Positions 9,272 through 18,087 of a stretch of DNA of 64,000 nucleotides are shown here, piece by piece. The stretch's first letter is position 1. The number at the start of each line of letters is the position of its first letter. Source of the stretch: Jiella sonneratiae (GTDB taxonomy: Bacteria; Pseudomonadota; Alphaproteobacteria; Rhizobiales; Rhizobiaceae); NCBI RefSeq assembly GCF_017353515.1, contig NZ_JAFMPY010000014.1, forward strand, positions 62,001 through 126,000, in the 5' to 3' direction. The position numbers and the translations under genes were made by a program. The notes beneath the pieces were generated by a model, which was not told the origin of the DNA, ran no database searches, and saw only the letters and a program-made list of their open reading frames with translations.

Positions 9272-10075
9272 ATGCCCTTTTCCCTCGCCACCTGGAACAT
9301 CAACTCCGTGCGCCTCAGGATCGGCCTCGTCGAGCGTTTGCTCGCCGACCACCGGCCGGACGTTCTGTGCCTGCAGGAGACCAAGTGCCCGAACGACCAG
9401 TTTCCCGAAAAGGCGTTCCGGGCGCTCGGCTACGAGCACGTCGCGATCCACGGGCAGAAGGGCTATCACGGCGTCGCGACGATCTCGAAGCTGCCCTTCG
9501 AGGACATCGTGCGGCAGGATTTCTGCGCCGTCGGCGACGCCCGGCACCTGTCGACCCGGATCGACGTGGCGGGCCGGAAGATCCGCATCCACAATCTCTA
9601 CGTCCCCGCCGGCGGCGACGAGCCGGACCCCGAGATCAATCCGAAGTTCCGCCACAAGCTCGACTTCGTCGAAGAGCTGCGCCGGACCAATGCCGATGGC
9701 GAACCCGGCGTCTCGGCGCTCTTGTGCGGCGATCTCAACATCGCGCCGCTCGAGACCGACGTCTGGTCGCACAAGCAGCTCCTGAAGATCGTCTCGCACA
9801 CCCCCGTCGAGACCGAAGGCCTCGTGACGGCGCAGAAGGACGGCAACTGGACCGACCTGATGCGGGTGCATTTCCCGCCGGAGGAGGTGCTGTTCACCTG
9901 GTGGAGCTACCGCGCCAAGGACTGGGCGGCCTCCAACCGCGGCCGCCGGCTCGACCACGTCTGGGGCTCGGCCGACATGGCGCCGCTGCTGGGCGGGGTC
10001 GAGATCCTCAGCGAGGCCCGCGGCTGGGACAAGCCCTCCGACCACGTGCCGGTGATCGCGCGTTTTTCGCTGTAG
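9272..10075 (+). CDS. xthA: Exodeoxyribonuclease III
   Basis: This 267-residue enzyme is an AP endonuclease and 3'-5' exonuclease of base-excision repair. It starts with the family signature MPFSLATWNINSVRLR, carries the metal-binding CLQETK motif near residue 35, the catalytic CGDLNIAP stretch, and the C-terminal RRLDHVW and SDHVPVIA motifs. All expected catalytic residues are visible. Start ATG 9272 begins the conserved fold; an upstream GTG at 9161 would add 37 unconserved residues. It converges with the gene at 10112 with only 36 bp between stops. Confidence 0.95.
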   Translation: MPFSLATWNINSVRLRIGLVERLLADHRPDVLCLQETKCPNDQFPEKAFRALGYEHVAIHGQKGYHGVATISKLPFEDIVRQDFCAVGDARHLSTRIDVAGRKIRIHNLYVPAGGDEPDPEINPKFRHKLDFVEELRRTNADGEPGVSALLCGDLNIAPLETDVWSHKQLLKIVSHTPVETEGLVTAQKDGNWTDLMRVHFPPEEVLFTWWSYRAKDWAASNRGRRLDHVWGSADMAPLLGGVEILSEARGWDKPSDHVPVIARFSL

Positions 10076-10111
10076 TTTTTCGCCGGCCCGGAGCGCGGGA
10101 CCAGCCGCGCC

Positions 10112-10564
10112 TCAGCGGAACCGGTCTTCCAGCCGCTCGATGTCGTCGAGCATCGTCTCCAGCTCGTCGCGGATGCGCTGGTGCAGCGTGACGGCGAATT
10201 CCGGATATTCCTCCAGCATGCGGCGGAACAGCGCCCGCGACACGCGGATGAGGTCGCAGGCGGTCTCGGTCCTGGCGCTGGCCGGCCGGCTCGTCTCGGT
10301 GATCAGGCAGAGCTCGCCGAGCAGCGCCCCCGGGCCGTGCCGCGCGAGCACCTTGGCGTCGTCGCCGCGGCCGTGGATCAGGACGACCTCGCCGGTGACG
10401 ACGACGAAGCCGGCATCGGCCCGGGCATTCTCCCGGAACACGAATTCACCGGCCCGCAGCCGCCGGTGCTCGGCGCCGAATGCCAGGAGACGGAGCTGGT
10501 CGGTCTCGAGCCCTTCGAAGAGCCGGACCTTCCTGAGGATCGCGATGTCGCTCTCGAGGCTCAT
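10112..10564 (-). CDS. Cyclic-nucleotide-binding domain protein
   Basis: This 150-residue protein consists of one cAMP-binding-like (Crp N-terminal) domain, including the beta-roll segment AGEFVFRENARADAGFVVVTGEV and the phosphate-binding cassette GELCLITETSRPASART. A helix (LHQRIRDELETMLDDIERLEDRF) follows in place of a DNA-binding domain. It is therefore probably not a transcription factor itself. Ligand and partner are unknown. Small stand-alone proteins of this kind occur in rhizobia. Confidence 0.8.
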   Translation of the reverse strand: MSLESDIAILRKVRLFEGLETDQLRLLAFGAEHRRLRAGEFVFRENARADAGFVVVTGEVVLIHGRGDDAKVLARHGPGALLGELCLITETSRPASARTETACDLIRVSRALFRRMLEEYPEFAVTLHQRIRDELETMLDDIERLEDRFR

Positions 10565-10909
10565 GGTTTCGGCGTACCGACCTTCTCCCGCACCAGGGCG
10601 CAGCGTCGTGTTGCAAGGACCGCCGGCATCGCTGCGTTAACCATCGACGGGACGGCACGGCAGCGTCGCGGGGCCTTCGCCGCGGATGAACGGCGAGGTT
10701 ATCGTGAACGGGATTGGTAGAGGAATGGTGAACGCGCGGGCAAGAGCTGTCGCAATGCCGGAGGCCCGACACGGGGCCGGATGCACCGAAAATGTCCGGC
10801 TGGACCAGCGCGCCGCCCTGCCCCGGCGCGCTCCGCGACGATGGGCCGGCGCCTGGTCCAGGTCCCCGTCCTGGTGCCGCGCTGCCTGGGGGCGCGACGG
10901 CGCTGCCGC
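10565..10909. other. 345-bp intergenic stretch
   Basis: This separates two minus-strand genes. The short frames inside are rich in Arg, Ala and Trp and have no family pattern. It must hold the promoter of the cyclic-nucleotide-binding gene and the 3' end of the response regulator transcript, but I see no clear motif. Confidence 0.4.
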
Positions 10910-11593
10910 CTAAGGCATCAGCTTGTAGCCGCCCGCCTCGGTGACCAGCAGCCGGGCATTGGACGGGTCCGGCTCGATCTTCTGGCGCAGGCGATAGACA
11001 TGGGTCTCGAGCGTGTGGGTGGTGACGCCGGAATTGTAGCCCCAGACCTCTTCGAGCAGCACGTCGCGGGTGATCACCTTCCGGTCGGCGCGATAGAGGT
11101 AGCGGATGATCGCGGTCTCCTTCTCGGTCAGCCGGATCTTGCCGCCCTTCTCGTCGATCAGAACCTTCTGGCTCGGCCTGAAGACGTAGGGGCCGACCTG
11201 AAAGGTCGCGTCCTCGCTCTGGTCGTGCTGGCGAAGCTGCGCACGGATGCGGGCGAGCAGCACGGCGAAGCGGAATGGCTTGGTGACGTAGTCGTTGGCA
11301 CCCGCCTCGAGGCCGAGGATGGTGTCGGAATCGGCGTCCTGGGCGGTGAGGATGATGATCGGGGCCTTGAAGCCGCCCTTGCGCAGCACCTTGACGGCCT
11401 CGCGGCCATCCATGTCCGGCAGGCCGACATCCATCACCACGAGGTCGATCAGGCCGCCCCGCGCCGCCGCGATCCCCTTGGCGGCCGTGTTCTCCTGCAG
11501 AACGTTGAATTCCTCATGCAGGGAAAGCTGCTCGGCCAGCGTCTCTCTCAGGTCGTCGTCGTCGTCGACGATCAATATGCTTCTCGCGCTCAT
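10910..11593 (-). CDS. OmpR/PhoB-family response regulator
   Basis: This 227-residue transcription factor has a receiver domain (acidic pocket DDDDDL near residue 10, phospho-acceptor in VVMDVGLPDMDG, conserved T in ILTAQD and K in YVTKPF) followed by a winged-helix OmpR domain (KIRLTEKETAIIRYLYRA and THTLETHVYRLRQKIEP). I place the start at ATG 11593, where the receiver fold begins. It resembles the CenR-like cell-envelope regulators of Alphaproteobacteria, but that identity is a guess. The divergent neighbour is an L,D-transpeptidase, consistent with an envelope role. No kinase gene is adjacent. Confidence 0.9.
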   Translation of the reverse strand: MSARSILIVDDDDDLRETLAEQLSLHEEFNVLQENTAAKGIAAARGGLIDLVVMDVGLPDMDGREAVKVLRKGGFKAPIIILTAQDADSDTILGLEAGANDYVTKPFRFAVLLARIRAQLRQHDQSEDATFQVGPYVFRPSQKVLIDEKGGKIRLTEKETAIIRYLYRADRKVITRDVLLEEVWGYNSGVTTHTLETHVYRLRQKIEPDPSNARLLVTEAGGYKLMP

Positions 11594-11681
11594 CCCTAAC
11601 CGTTCGCGTGCCACCAGCCCTGGGACGCAAGCTCGCCCCGATCGATTGTAACATAGGGATCGCGAGAGTAGGACAACACTG

Positions 11682-12242
11682 TTGCAGAAAGACAGGGAAC
11701 GATTTGTCTTGGCGGGCACGATCAGCCGCCTCACCGTGCGTCGCGCCCCCGGCGACATGCGCCGCGGCATTCTCGCGGCCGGCCCGTGGCGCATCCCCTG
11801 CGCGCTCGGCCGCGCGGGAACGACGGTCCTGAAGCGCGAAGGCGACGGCGCGACGCCCGTCGCCACCATGCGGCTCGTCGCCCTGTGGCATCGTGGCGGC
11901 AGGATGCCGCGGCCGCAGACGACGCTGCCGACGCGACGCGTGCGGCCCGGCATCGACGGCTGGTGCGACGAACCGACCCATGCCGCCTACAACCGTCCCG
12001 TCCGGCTGCCCTTTGCGGCGAGCCACGAAAGCCTTGCGCGCGACGACCGCCTCTACGACGTCGTCGCGGTGCTCGACTGGAACCTTGCCCGCCGCGCCCG
12101 CGGCAGGGGCAGCGCGATCTTCCTGCATGTCGCAAAGCCGGGCTATCCGCCGACGGCGGGATGCGTCGCGATCGCCCCGGCCGACATGCGGCGGCTCGCC
12201 CCCCGCCTGTCGCCCGCAACGCGGCTCGCCGTGCATCGCTGA
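11682..12242 (+). CDS. L,D-transpeptidase (YkuD) family protein
   Basis: This protein should crosslink peptidoglycan stem peptides or attach proteins to them. The catalytic pattern is present as HVAKPGYPPTAGCVAI, with the His and the Cys in the expected spacing. The N-terminal LTVRRAPGDMRRGIL and ALGRAGTTVLKREGDGATP segments match short alphaproteobacterial members. No ATG precedes the domain. TTG at 11682 gives 186 residues; TTG at 11709, about 9 nt after AGGGAA, is an equally good start. No signal peptide is obvious. It is divergent from the response regulator. Confidence 0.82.
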   Translation: MQKDRERFVLAGTISRLTVRRAPGDMRRGILAAGPWRIPCALGRAGTTVLKREGDGATPVATMRLVALWHRGGRMPRPQTTLPTRRVRPGIDGWCDEPTHAAYNRPVRLPFAASHESLARDDRLYDVVAVLDWNLARRARGRGSAIFLHVAKPGYPPTAGCVAIAPADMRRLAPRLSPATRLAVHR

Positions 12243-12245
12243 CCG

Positions 12246-12273
12246 TTTCAGAAAGGTCGGGCCCCTTCTGAAA
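12246..12273 (+). terminator. Terminator-like hairpin after the L,D-transpeptidase gene
   Basis: TTTCAGAA and TTCTGAAA pair perfectly around a 12-nt GC-rich loop, four bases after the stop. The 15-base unit GAAAGGTCGGGCCCC occurs twice (12251-12265 and 12270-12284), overlapping the hairpin. Confidence 0.45.
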
Positions 12274-12398
12274 GGTCGGGCCCCGGCTCGCGAGTTTTCG
12301 GCGGATCGCTTGCAACCCACGCCCGCCGCACGAGTTGCCGTTTCTGGAGCCGTTCGAAAAACTCCCGGGCGGCCATCCGATGTGCAGAGGACGGCGCC

Positions 12399-14714
12399 AT
12401 GGATCGCTCGGAAAACACCGACAAGCCGCGGATCGAACCCTATGACGAGCCGACGGGCGGCTGGGGTTCCGTCAAGTCGCTGGTGAGTAAGGCTTCCGAA
12501 GAGGGACTCCTCGCCTCGACGGTCTGGGCGACGATGCAGCACCAGAACAAGCCGGACGGCTATCAGTGCGTCTCCTGCTCCTGGGCCAAGCCCGCCGATC
12601 CCAAGCCCTTCGAATATTGCGAGAACGGCGCCAAGGCGACGATGTGGGAGATCACCCCGAAGCGCTGCGACCGGGAATTCTTCGCCAGGCACCGCGTGTC
12701 GGAACTGCTCGAATGGACCGACCACGACCTCGAGAAGCAGGGGCGGCTGACCACCCCGATGAAATACGACCGGAGCCTCGACCAGTACGTTCCGGTGAAG
12801 TGGGAAGACGCCTTCCGCGACATCGCCGCCGAGCTCAACGGCCTCGACCCGAATTCGGTGGTCTTCTACGTCTCCGGCCGGGCCTCGCTGGAGGCCTCGC
12901 ACATGTGGCAGCTCTTCGCGCGGATCTACGGCTCGAACAACCTGCCTGATTCATCCAACATGTGCCACGAGTCGACCTCGGTCGGCCTGCCGGAGTCGAT
13001 CGGCTCGCCGGTCGGCACCGTGACGCTCGAAGACTTCGACGCCTGCGACATGATGTTCTTCTTCGGGCACAACACCGGCACCAATGCCCCCCGGCTGCTC
13101 CACTGGGTGCAGAAGGCGAGGAAGCGCGGCGCCCCGGTGATTACCTTCAACCCGCTGCAGGAGCGCGGGCTGATGCGCTTCAAGAGCCCGCAGAATCCGC
13201 TCGAAATGCTTTCGCCCGACGACGGGACGAAGATGTCGAGCGACTACTACCAGGTGCGCGTCGGCGGCGACGTCGCGGCGATGACCGGCATTGCCAAGGC
13301 GGTCTTCGCCCTCGACGACGCGGCGAAGGCGACGGGTGGCAGCCGCGTTCTCGACACCGCCTTCATCGAAGAGCACTGCCACGGCTTCGCGGAATTCGAG
13401 ACTTTCGTCCGCGCCGCCGAGTGGGATCAGATCGCCCGCTGCTCCGGCATCCCGCGCGACGAGCTCGAACATGTCGCCCGCACCTATGCCAGGGCCGACA
13501 AGGTCATCGCCAATTACGGCATGGGGCTCACCCAGCACCGGCACGGCATCGAGAACGTCCAGATGCTGGTCAATCTTCTCCTGATGCGCGGCATGATGGG
13601 GAGAGAGGGCGCCGGCATCTCGCCCATTCGCGGGCACTCCAACGTGCAGGGCCAGCGCACCGTCGGCATCACCGAGAAGCTGAAGCTGATCCCGGTCGAG
13701 AAGTTCGAGGCGTTCTACGACTTCACCGTCCCGAAGGAGGACGGCCTCGACACCGTGAAGGCCTGCGAAGGCCTGATCGACGGCTCGGTCAAGGGCTTCG
13801 TCTGCCTCGGCGGCAATCTCGCGCGGGCCGTGCCCGAGACCGGCAAGGTCGAGGCGGCCTGGAAAAACATGCGGCTCAACGTCCAGATCTCGACGAAACT
13901 CAACCGCACGCATCTCCTCGCCAGCGAGAAGAGCTACATCCTGCCCTGCCTCGGCCGGCTGGAGCGCGACAGCCAGCACGGCGTCGAGCAGATCGTCTCG
14001 GTGGAGGATTCGACCGCCTGCATCCATGCCTCCTTCGGCAAGACCGAGCCGGCCTCGCGCGAGCTGCTCTCCGAGCCGAAGATCGTCGCGGAACTCGCTA
14101 AGGCCACCGTGCCGGGCCGCTCCAGCGTGCCCTGGGACGCCTGGGCCGCCGATTACGGCCGGGTGCGCGATGCGATCGAGCGGGCCTATCCCGACGATTT
14201 CCGCGACTTCAACCGCCGCATGGCGACGCCCGGCGGCTTCCACCGCGACATCGGCGCCTCGAAGCGCGAATGGCGGACAGAGACCGGCAAGGCGAACTTC
14301 CTCACCCCGGAAAGCTTCGACGTCGACCCGGACATCGATACGACCGCGCAGGATGTCCTGAAGCTGATCACCGTGCGGTCCAACGACCAGTTCAACACGA
14401 CGGTCTACGGCTATGACGACCGTCTGCGCGGCGTCAAAGGCACGCGAATGGTGATCCTGATGAATGCCGAGGACATGCGGCGCCTCGGCCTGACAGATCG
14501 CGACCGCGTCGACCTCGAGACCCATGCCGAGGACGGCGTGACGCGGCGGGTCGAGAACTACCTCGTGCACGAATGGCAGCTGCCGAAAGGCAACTGCGCC
14601 GGCTACTATCCCGAGCTGAACGCCCTCATCCCGCTCTGGCACCATTCGCGCCGGGCGCATGTGCCGGCGGCGAAATCGGTGCCGGTGAGGATTTTGAGGC
14701 GCAGCGCCGCCTGA
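12399..14714 (+). CDS. FdhF/YdeP-family molybdopterin oxidoreductase
   Basis: This 771-residue protein belongs to the DMSO-reductase/formate-dehydrogenase superfamily, YdeP branch. The N-terminus has a cysteine cluster (C57, C60 and C74) for an iron-sulfur centre. A YVSGRASLEASHMWQLFARIYGSNNLPDSSNMCHES region binds the cofactor, with the Cys of NMCHE a likely molybdenum ligand. The C-terminal molydopterin-binding domain includes RSNDQFNTTVYGYDDR. There is no Tat signal, so it should be cytoplasmic. E. coli YdeP is linked to acid resistance; substrate here is unknown. Unlike in many genomes, no FdhD is adjacent. Confidence 0.9.
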   Translation: MDRSENTDKPRIEPYDEPTGGWGSVKSLVSKASEEGLLASTVWATMQHQNKPDGYQCVSCSWAKPADPKPFEYCENGAKATMWEITPKRCDREFFARHRVSELLEWTDHDLEKQGRLTTPMKYDRSLDQYVPVKWEDAFRDIAAELNGLDPNSVVFYVSGRASLEASHMWQLFARIYGSNNLPDSSNMCHESTSVGLPESIGSPVGTVTLEDFDACDMMFFFGHNTGTNAPRLLHWVQKARKRGAPVITFNPLQERGLMRFKSPQNPLEMLSPDDGTKMSSDYYQVRVGGDVAAMTGIAKAVFALDDAAKATGGSRVLDTAFIEEHCHGFAEFETFVRAAEWDQIARCSGIPRDELEHVARTYARADKVIANYGMGLTQHRHGIENVQMLVNLLLMRGMMGREGAGISPIRGHSNVQGQRTVGITEKLKLIPVEKFEAFYDFTVPKEDGLDTVKACEGLIDGSVKGFVCLGGNLARAVPETGKVEAAWKNMRLNVQISTKLNRTHLLASEKSYILPCLGRLERDSQHGVEQIVSVEDSTACIHASFGKTEPASRELLSEPKIVAELAKATVPGRSSVPWDAWAADYGRVRDAIERAYPDDFRDFNRRMATPGGFHRDIGASKREWRTETGKANFLTPESFDVDPDIDTTAQDVLKLITVRSNDQFNTTVYGYDDRLRGVKGTRMVILMNAEDMRRLGLTDRDRVDLETHAEDGVTRRVENYLVHEWQLPKGNCAGYYPELNALIPLWHHSRRAHVPAAKSVPVRILRRSAA

Positions 14715-14733
14715 ACGCCGAAAGGTCGGAGCG

Positions 14734-14760
14734 CCGGCCCGGGCGATTCTGCCGGGCCGG
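14734..14760. terminator. Bidirectional terminator-like hairpin
   Basis: A perfect nine-pair stem (CCGGCCCGG and CCGGGCCGG) with a 9-nt loop lies between two convergent genes, stops at 14714 and 14775. There is no T-run. Confidence 0.5.
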
Positions 14761-14774
14761 AGCGTGCGGAGCGC

Positions 14775-15044
14775 CTATCGCCGGCCGACCTTCACCAGCC
14801 GCGAGATCAGGAAGACCGGAACGACGATCGCCGCGCCGAGGAGGAAATAGTAGAAGGCGCGCTCGAACGAGCCGAACAGCGAGCGCCACGCCCATTCGAC
14901 GCTGCGCACCACCCAGTCGATCACGTCGTGGGGGCTCCAGTTCAGCCAGGACAGGATGAAGCCGACGAGGATCGAGATCAGGATCAGCCGGAAGGCGACG
15001 CCGATCGGCGATCCTCCCAGAAATCGGTGAATGGTCTCTGACAT
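14775..15044 (-). CDS. DUF6460 small membrane protein
   Basis: This 89-residue protein has two hydrophobic segments (around residues 14-34 and 63-83) separated by a tryptophan-rich stretch (LNWSPHDVIDWVVRSVEWAWRSLF). The MSETIHRFLGGSPIGVAFRL start matches a family common in Rhizobiales and annotated as DUF6460. Function is unknown; the inner membrane is the likely location. Confidence 0.82.
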   Translation of the reverse strand: MSETIHRFLGGSPIGVAFRLILISILVGFILSWLNWSPHDVIDWVVRSVEWAWRSLFGSFERAFYYFLLGAAIVVPVFLISRLVKVGRR

Positions 15045-15167
15045 TGCGGCGGCGTTCCTTCGGCGTCGTCCCTCAGTTCCCGCAGGTAGGCGGCGGGCCG
15101 GGGCGATGCAAGCGCCGGGAGGCGTCGGAGGATGCGTTCGCTTGCAGCGCCGGGCGCGACGTCATGG

Positions 15168-15252
15168 CAACGGGCGAAGACGCTGATGCGTTCGCCCGTT
15201 GAACACATCCGGATTTTCACACCGAAGCCAGACGTTTGATGAAAATCCGGAT
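15168..15252. repeat. Double-hairpin palindromic element
   Basis: Two perfect inverted repeats sit in a row: CAACGGGCGAA with TTCGCCCGTTG (15168-15201, 11 bp each) and ATCCGGATTTTCA with TGAAAATCCGGAT (15207-15252, 13 bp each). It lies 36 bp beyond the ligase stop and upstream of the DUF6460 gene. It looks like an extragenic palindromic element that may end the ligase transcript. Confidence 0.65.
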
Positions 15253-15287
15253 TTGGAACCAAGGGTCATTTTCAATGCCTCTTGGTG

Positions 15288-17183
15288 TCAATCCCGCAGC
15301 ATCGCCGTCAGCGTCTCGATCCGGTCGGCCTCGAAGGCCGGCTTGTCCCATCTGAGGCGCGAGACGCGGGGAAAGCGCATGGCGACGCCGGACTTGTGAC
15401 GGTTGGAGCGGGCGAGGCCCTCGAAGGCGACCTCGATGACGAGGCCGTGCTCCGGCTCCGCCCGCACCGACCGGACCGGGCCGAAGCGCTCGATCGTGTT
15501 GTCGCGGATGTATCTGTCGAGCTGCTTCAGTTCCGCGTCGGTGAAGCCGAAATAGGCCTTGCCGACGGGCACCAGCTCCGGCTCTTCCCGCGGCCCCGAC
15601 CAGACCCCGAACGTATAGTCGGAATAGTAGCTCGAGCGCTTGCCGTGGCCGCGCTGGGCGTACATCAGCACGGCGTCGATCAGATGCGGGTCCTTCTTCC
15701 ACTTGAACCAGGGCCCCTTCGGCCGGCCGGGCACATAGGCGGAGTCGAGGCGCTTCAGCATCAGCCCCTCGATCACCGGATGCGGCGGCGCCGCGCGCAG
15801 CGCCGCGAGCCTTTCGAAATCGGCGAAAGGCACCAGCGGCGACAGGTCGAACCGCGTCGGCTCCAGCCTCTCGACGAACGCGGCGAGCCGCTCCCGGCGC
15901 TCGGCGAGGGTGAACGGCCGGATGTCCTCCTCCCCGTCCACCAGGAGGTCGTAGCATCTGAGGAAGACCGGATACCGCTTCAGGACGGCGGCCGAGACGG
16001 TCTTGCGGTTCAGCCGCTGCTGGAGATCGGAGAATGTGGCGGCGACGATGTCGTCCGCGCGCGCCTCTCCGCCCGAAATCTTCGGCGCCCCGCTTTTCGG
16101 CGCGGTCTCGGCGACGAGAAGCTCGCCGTCGAGCGTCCCCTCGAAGGTCATGAAGTCGACAAGGTCCGGAAAGGCGCCGGAAATGTCGTCGCCGCTGCGC
16201 GAATAGAGCCGCCGGACGCCGCCTGCGGCGCTCGCCTGGACGCGGATGCCGTCCCATTTCCACTCGGCGGCGTAGACGGCCGGGTCGATCAGCCCGTGGT
16301 CCGGTTCCTCCAGCGGCTGCGACAGCATCACCGGGCGGAACGGCGCAAGTGCGGCGGAGACGGGCTTTTCGCCGCGCCCCTCCAGCCAGGCGAACAGCGC
16401 CTCGTAGGGCGGCTCCAGACCGTGCCAGAGCTCCTCGATCTCGGCGACCTCCCTGCCGCCGAAATCCGCCAGGGCCTGCTTGGCGAGCCGCGCCGAAACC
16501 CCGATCCGCAGCGCACCCGTCACGAGCTTCAACAGCGCATAGCGGCCCGAGGCGTCGAGCCGGTCGAGCCAGGCCTCGACGAGCTTCGGGCCCTCCTGCC
16601 GCGTCGCGGCATCGAGCCGGGCGACGATCTCGGCGAGTGATGGGGCATCCATGCCGGCCTGCGCCGCGCCGTCGTACCCCCCTCTGCCCTGCCGGGCATC
16701 TCCCCCACAAGGGGGGAGATCGGCAGCGGCTTGGCCCCGCGCCTCCGACCTATCGGCGGGAGTTTCGGGCGCAGATGCTCCGGAGGCCTCAGGCAGCCGC
16801 GACCGCTGATCGACCGGAGCAGCGTCGGTGGCTCCTCCGATCTCCCCCCTTGTGGGGGAGATGCCGGCAGGCAGAGGGGGGTGCGGCGCTGCCGTTGCCT
16901 GATACCCGTCCCCCTCCGGCCAGACCAGCGCGATCGTCTCGGCGAGATCGCCGACATAGTCGTAGGAATAGCGGAACAGCACCTCGTCCATGCGGGCGGT
17001 GACGAGATCGCGCAGCATCGCCGGCTTGACGCTCTTGACGTCGAGGTCGCCGGTGATGGCGGCGAGCGCATAGCCCCGCTCGGGATCCGCGACGGCGCGG
17101 AAATGCTCGACGATGAGCCGCAGCTTGCCGTTTCGCGAAGGCTGCAGGACGAGGGCGTCGAGGAGATCGGCGAAGGCTTTCAT
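15288..17183 (-). CDS. ATP-dependent DNA ligase, cisplatin-response type, with in-frame insertion
   Basis: This 631-residue protein seals nicks in DNA with ATP. The adenylation lysine is K309 in EWKWDGIRVQ, and the later nucleotidyltransferase motifs (DGELL, EGLMLKRLDS, KWKKDPHLIDAV) and OB-fold end (GLARSNRHKSGVAMRFPRVSRLRWDKPA) are intact. The N-terminal helical domain (MKAFADLLDAL to ETIALVWPEG) is interrupted at about residues 98-175 by a Pro/Gly/Ala-rich stretch encoded by an inverted pair of palindromic repeats. Without it the length is near the roughly 540 residues I recall for this family. The usual partners (exonuclease, DEXH helicase, PdeM) are not here; an ExoX-like nuclease lies upstream. 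Confidence 0.9.
   Translation of the reverse strand: MKAFADLLDALVLQPSRNGKLRLIVEHFRAVADPERGYALAAITGDLDVKSVKPAMLRDLVTARMDEVLFRYSYDYVGDLAETIALVWPEGDGYQATAAPHPPLPAGISPTRGEIGGATDAAPVDQRSRLPEASGASAPETPADRSEARGQAAADLPPCGGDARQGRGGYDGAAQAGMDAPSLAEIVARLDAATRQEGPKLVEAWLDRLDASGRYALLKLVTGALRIGVSARLAKQALADFGGREVAEIEELWHGLEPPYEALFAWLEGRGEKPVSAALAPFRPVMLSQPLEEPDHGLIDPAVYAAEWKWDGIRVQASAAGGVRRLYSRSGDDISGAFPDLVDFMTFEGTLDGELLVAETAPKSGAPKISGGEARADDIVAATFSDLQQRLNRKTVSAAVLKRYPVFLRCYDLLVDGEEDIRPFTLAERRERLAAFVERLEPTRFDLSPLVPFADFERLAALRAAPPHPVIEGLMLKRLDSAYVPGRPKGPWFKWKKDPHLIDAVLMYAQRGHGKRSSYYSDYTFGVWSGPREEPELVPVGKAYFGFTDAELKQLDRYIRDNTIERFGPVRSVRAEPEHGLVIEVAFEGLARSNRHKSGVAMRFPRVSRLRWDKPAFEADRIETLTAMLRD
16677..16881. 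repeat. Inverted pair of ~45-bp palindromic repeats inside the ligase gene
   Basis: The unit at 16677-16723 recurs in reverse complement at 16837-16881 with only two single-base deletions. Each unit holds an inner palindrome (ATCTCCCCC and GGGGGGAGAT around ACAA). The unit resembles an abundant intergenic repeat of Rhizobiales that I recognise from memory. The pair plus its 113-bp centre reads through in frame. Confidence 0.75.
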
Positions 17184-17268
17184 CGCACCTCAAGATGCGC
17201 CGCGCCGGCCGCGGTTCAAGCAGCGCCCCGGCCGGCGCCGGCCCGCGCCGACCGTTCGGCCCGGACGT

Positions 17269-18087
17269 CTACCCCAAGGCCGCGGCGGGGCCCTGGGGCG
17301 GCAGGGCGCGGGCGCCCCTGATGCCGCGCAGCTTCAGGTGATGCCGCGCGGTGAACACCGCGTCGGCACTCATGCCGGGTTCGCGGGTCAGCCAGTCGAG
17401 ATAGTCGTCCGGCACCTCGGCGATCGGCACGCCCTTGTGCCGGCCGAAGCGGAGCCTGGCGAGCAGCGCCGGCTCGGCCGAGGCTTTCTCCGCGCGGTCG
17501 AGGAAGTCGGCGAGGTCGTGACAGCGCGGCATCAGCGTCTCGGCGATCTTCCGCAGGAGCACCGCCGTGCAGACCGCGTCGTAGAGCGCCCGGTGCGGAT
17601 TGAGGCCGGAAAGCAGGTGTTCGACCGGCGAGAGATCGAGGGGCACGTATTTGACGAGGCTCTGCAGCCCATGCGCCCGGAGTGTCGGGAAGGCTCTGAG
17701 CGCCAGCTTGTGGGTGCAGAGCCAGCGACCGGAGAATCGGAGGCGCGGGCGGTCGAACTCGGCCCGCTGGGCGGCGAAGACCTCTGCCGTGCGGAACGGC
17801 GCGGCGGCGTCGTGGAAAGGCGGCGCGCCGGCCAGCATCTCGTCGGTGATCCGGTGCACCTTTCTGGCATGCGGGTCGATCGCGACGCCGGCGGGATCGC
17901 AGAAGCTCTGCATCGGGCTGCAGATTTCACCCGTGAGGAGATCGAGGTCGACCGAGCCGATCTCGATCACCGCGTCCTCCTCGAGCCGCCGGCCGGCGGT
18001 CTCGGTGTCGATGACCCGCACCCGGCGCGGCGGCGGGTCGGCAAAGAGCGAGGGGGTGACGGGGATAGGCGGGAAGAGATCGGTCAT
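17269..18087 (-). CDS. DnaQ-like 3'-5' exonuclease with ExoX C-terminal domain
   Basis: This 272-residue nuclease belongs to the DEDD superfamily. Motif I is VIDTETAGRR with the first metal-binding Asp and Glu, and HRALYDAVCTAVLL supplies the later acidic residue. The C-terminal segment LRFGRHKGVPIAEVPDDYLDWLTREPGMSAD matches the extra domain found in exodeoxyribonuclease X. It probably acts in DNA repair or primer removal. It lies 85 bp upstream of the ligase on the same strand, so joint expression is possible. Confidence 0.85.
   Translation of the reverse strand: MTDLFPPIPVTPSLFADPPPRRVRVIDTETAGRRLEEDAVIEIGSVDLDLLTGEICSPMQSFCDPAGVAIDPHARKVHRITDEMLAGAPPFHDAAAPFRTAEVFAAQRAEFDRPRLRFSGRWLCTHKLALRAFPTLRAHGLQSLVKYVPLDLSPVEHLLSGLNPHRALYDAVCTAVLLRKIAETLMPRCHDLADFLDRAEKASAEPALLARLRFGRHKGVPIAEVPDDYLDWLTREPGMSADAVFTARHHLKLRGIRGARALPPQGPAAALG

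Noticed and set aside
12246-12284. Two 15-bp GAAAGGTCGGGCCCC units as a possible CRISPR or iteron
   Set aside because: There are only two units with a four-base gap and no further spacers; they are better explained by the terminator-like hairpin.
16677-16881. Possible frameshift or pseudogene in the ligase
   Set aside because: The frame stays open through both repeats and all catalytic motifs downstream are intact, so an in-frame insertion is the simpler reading.
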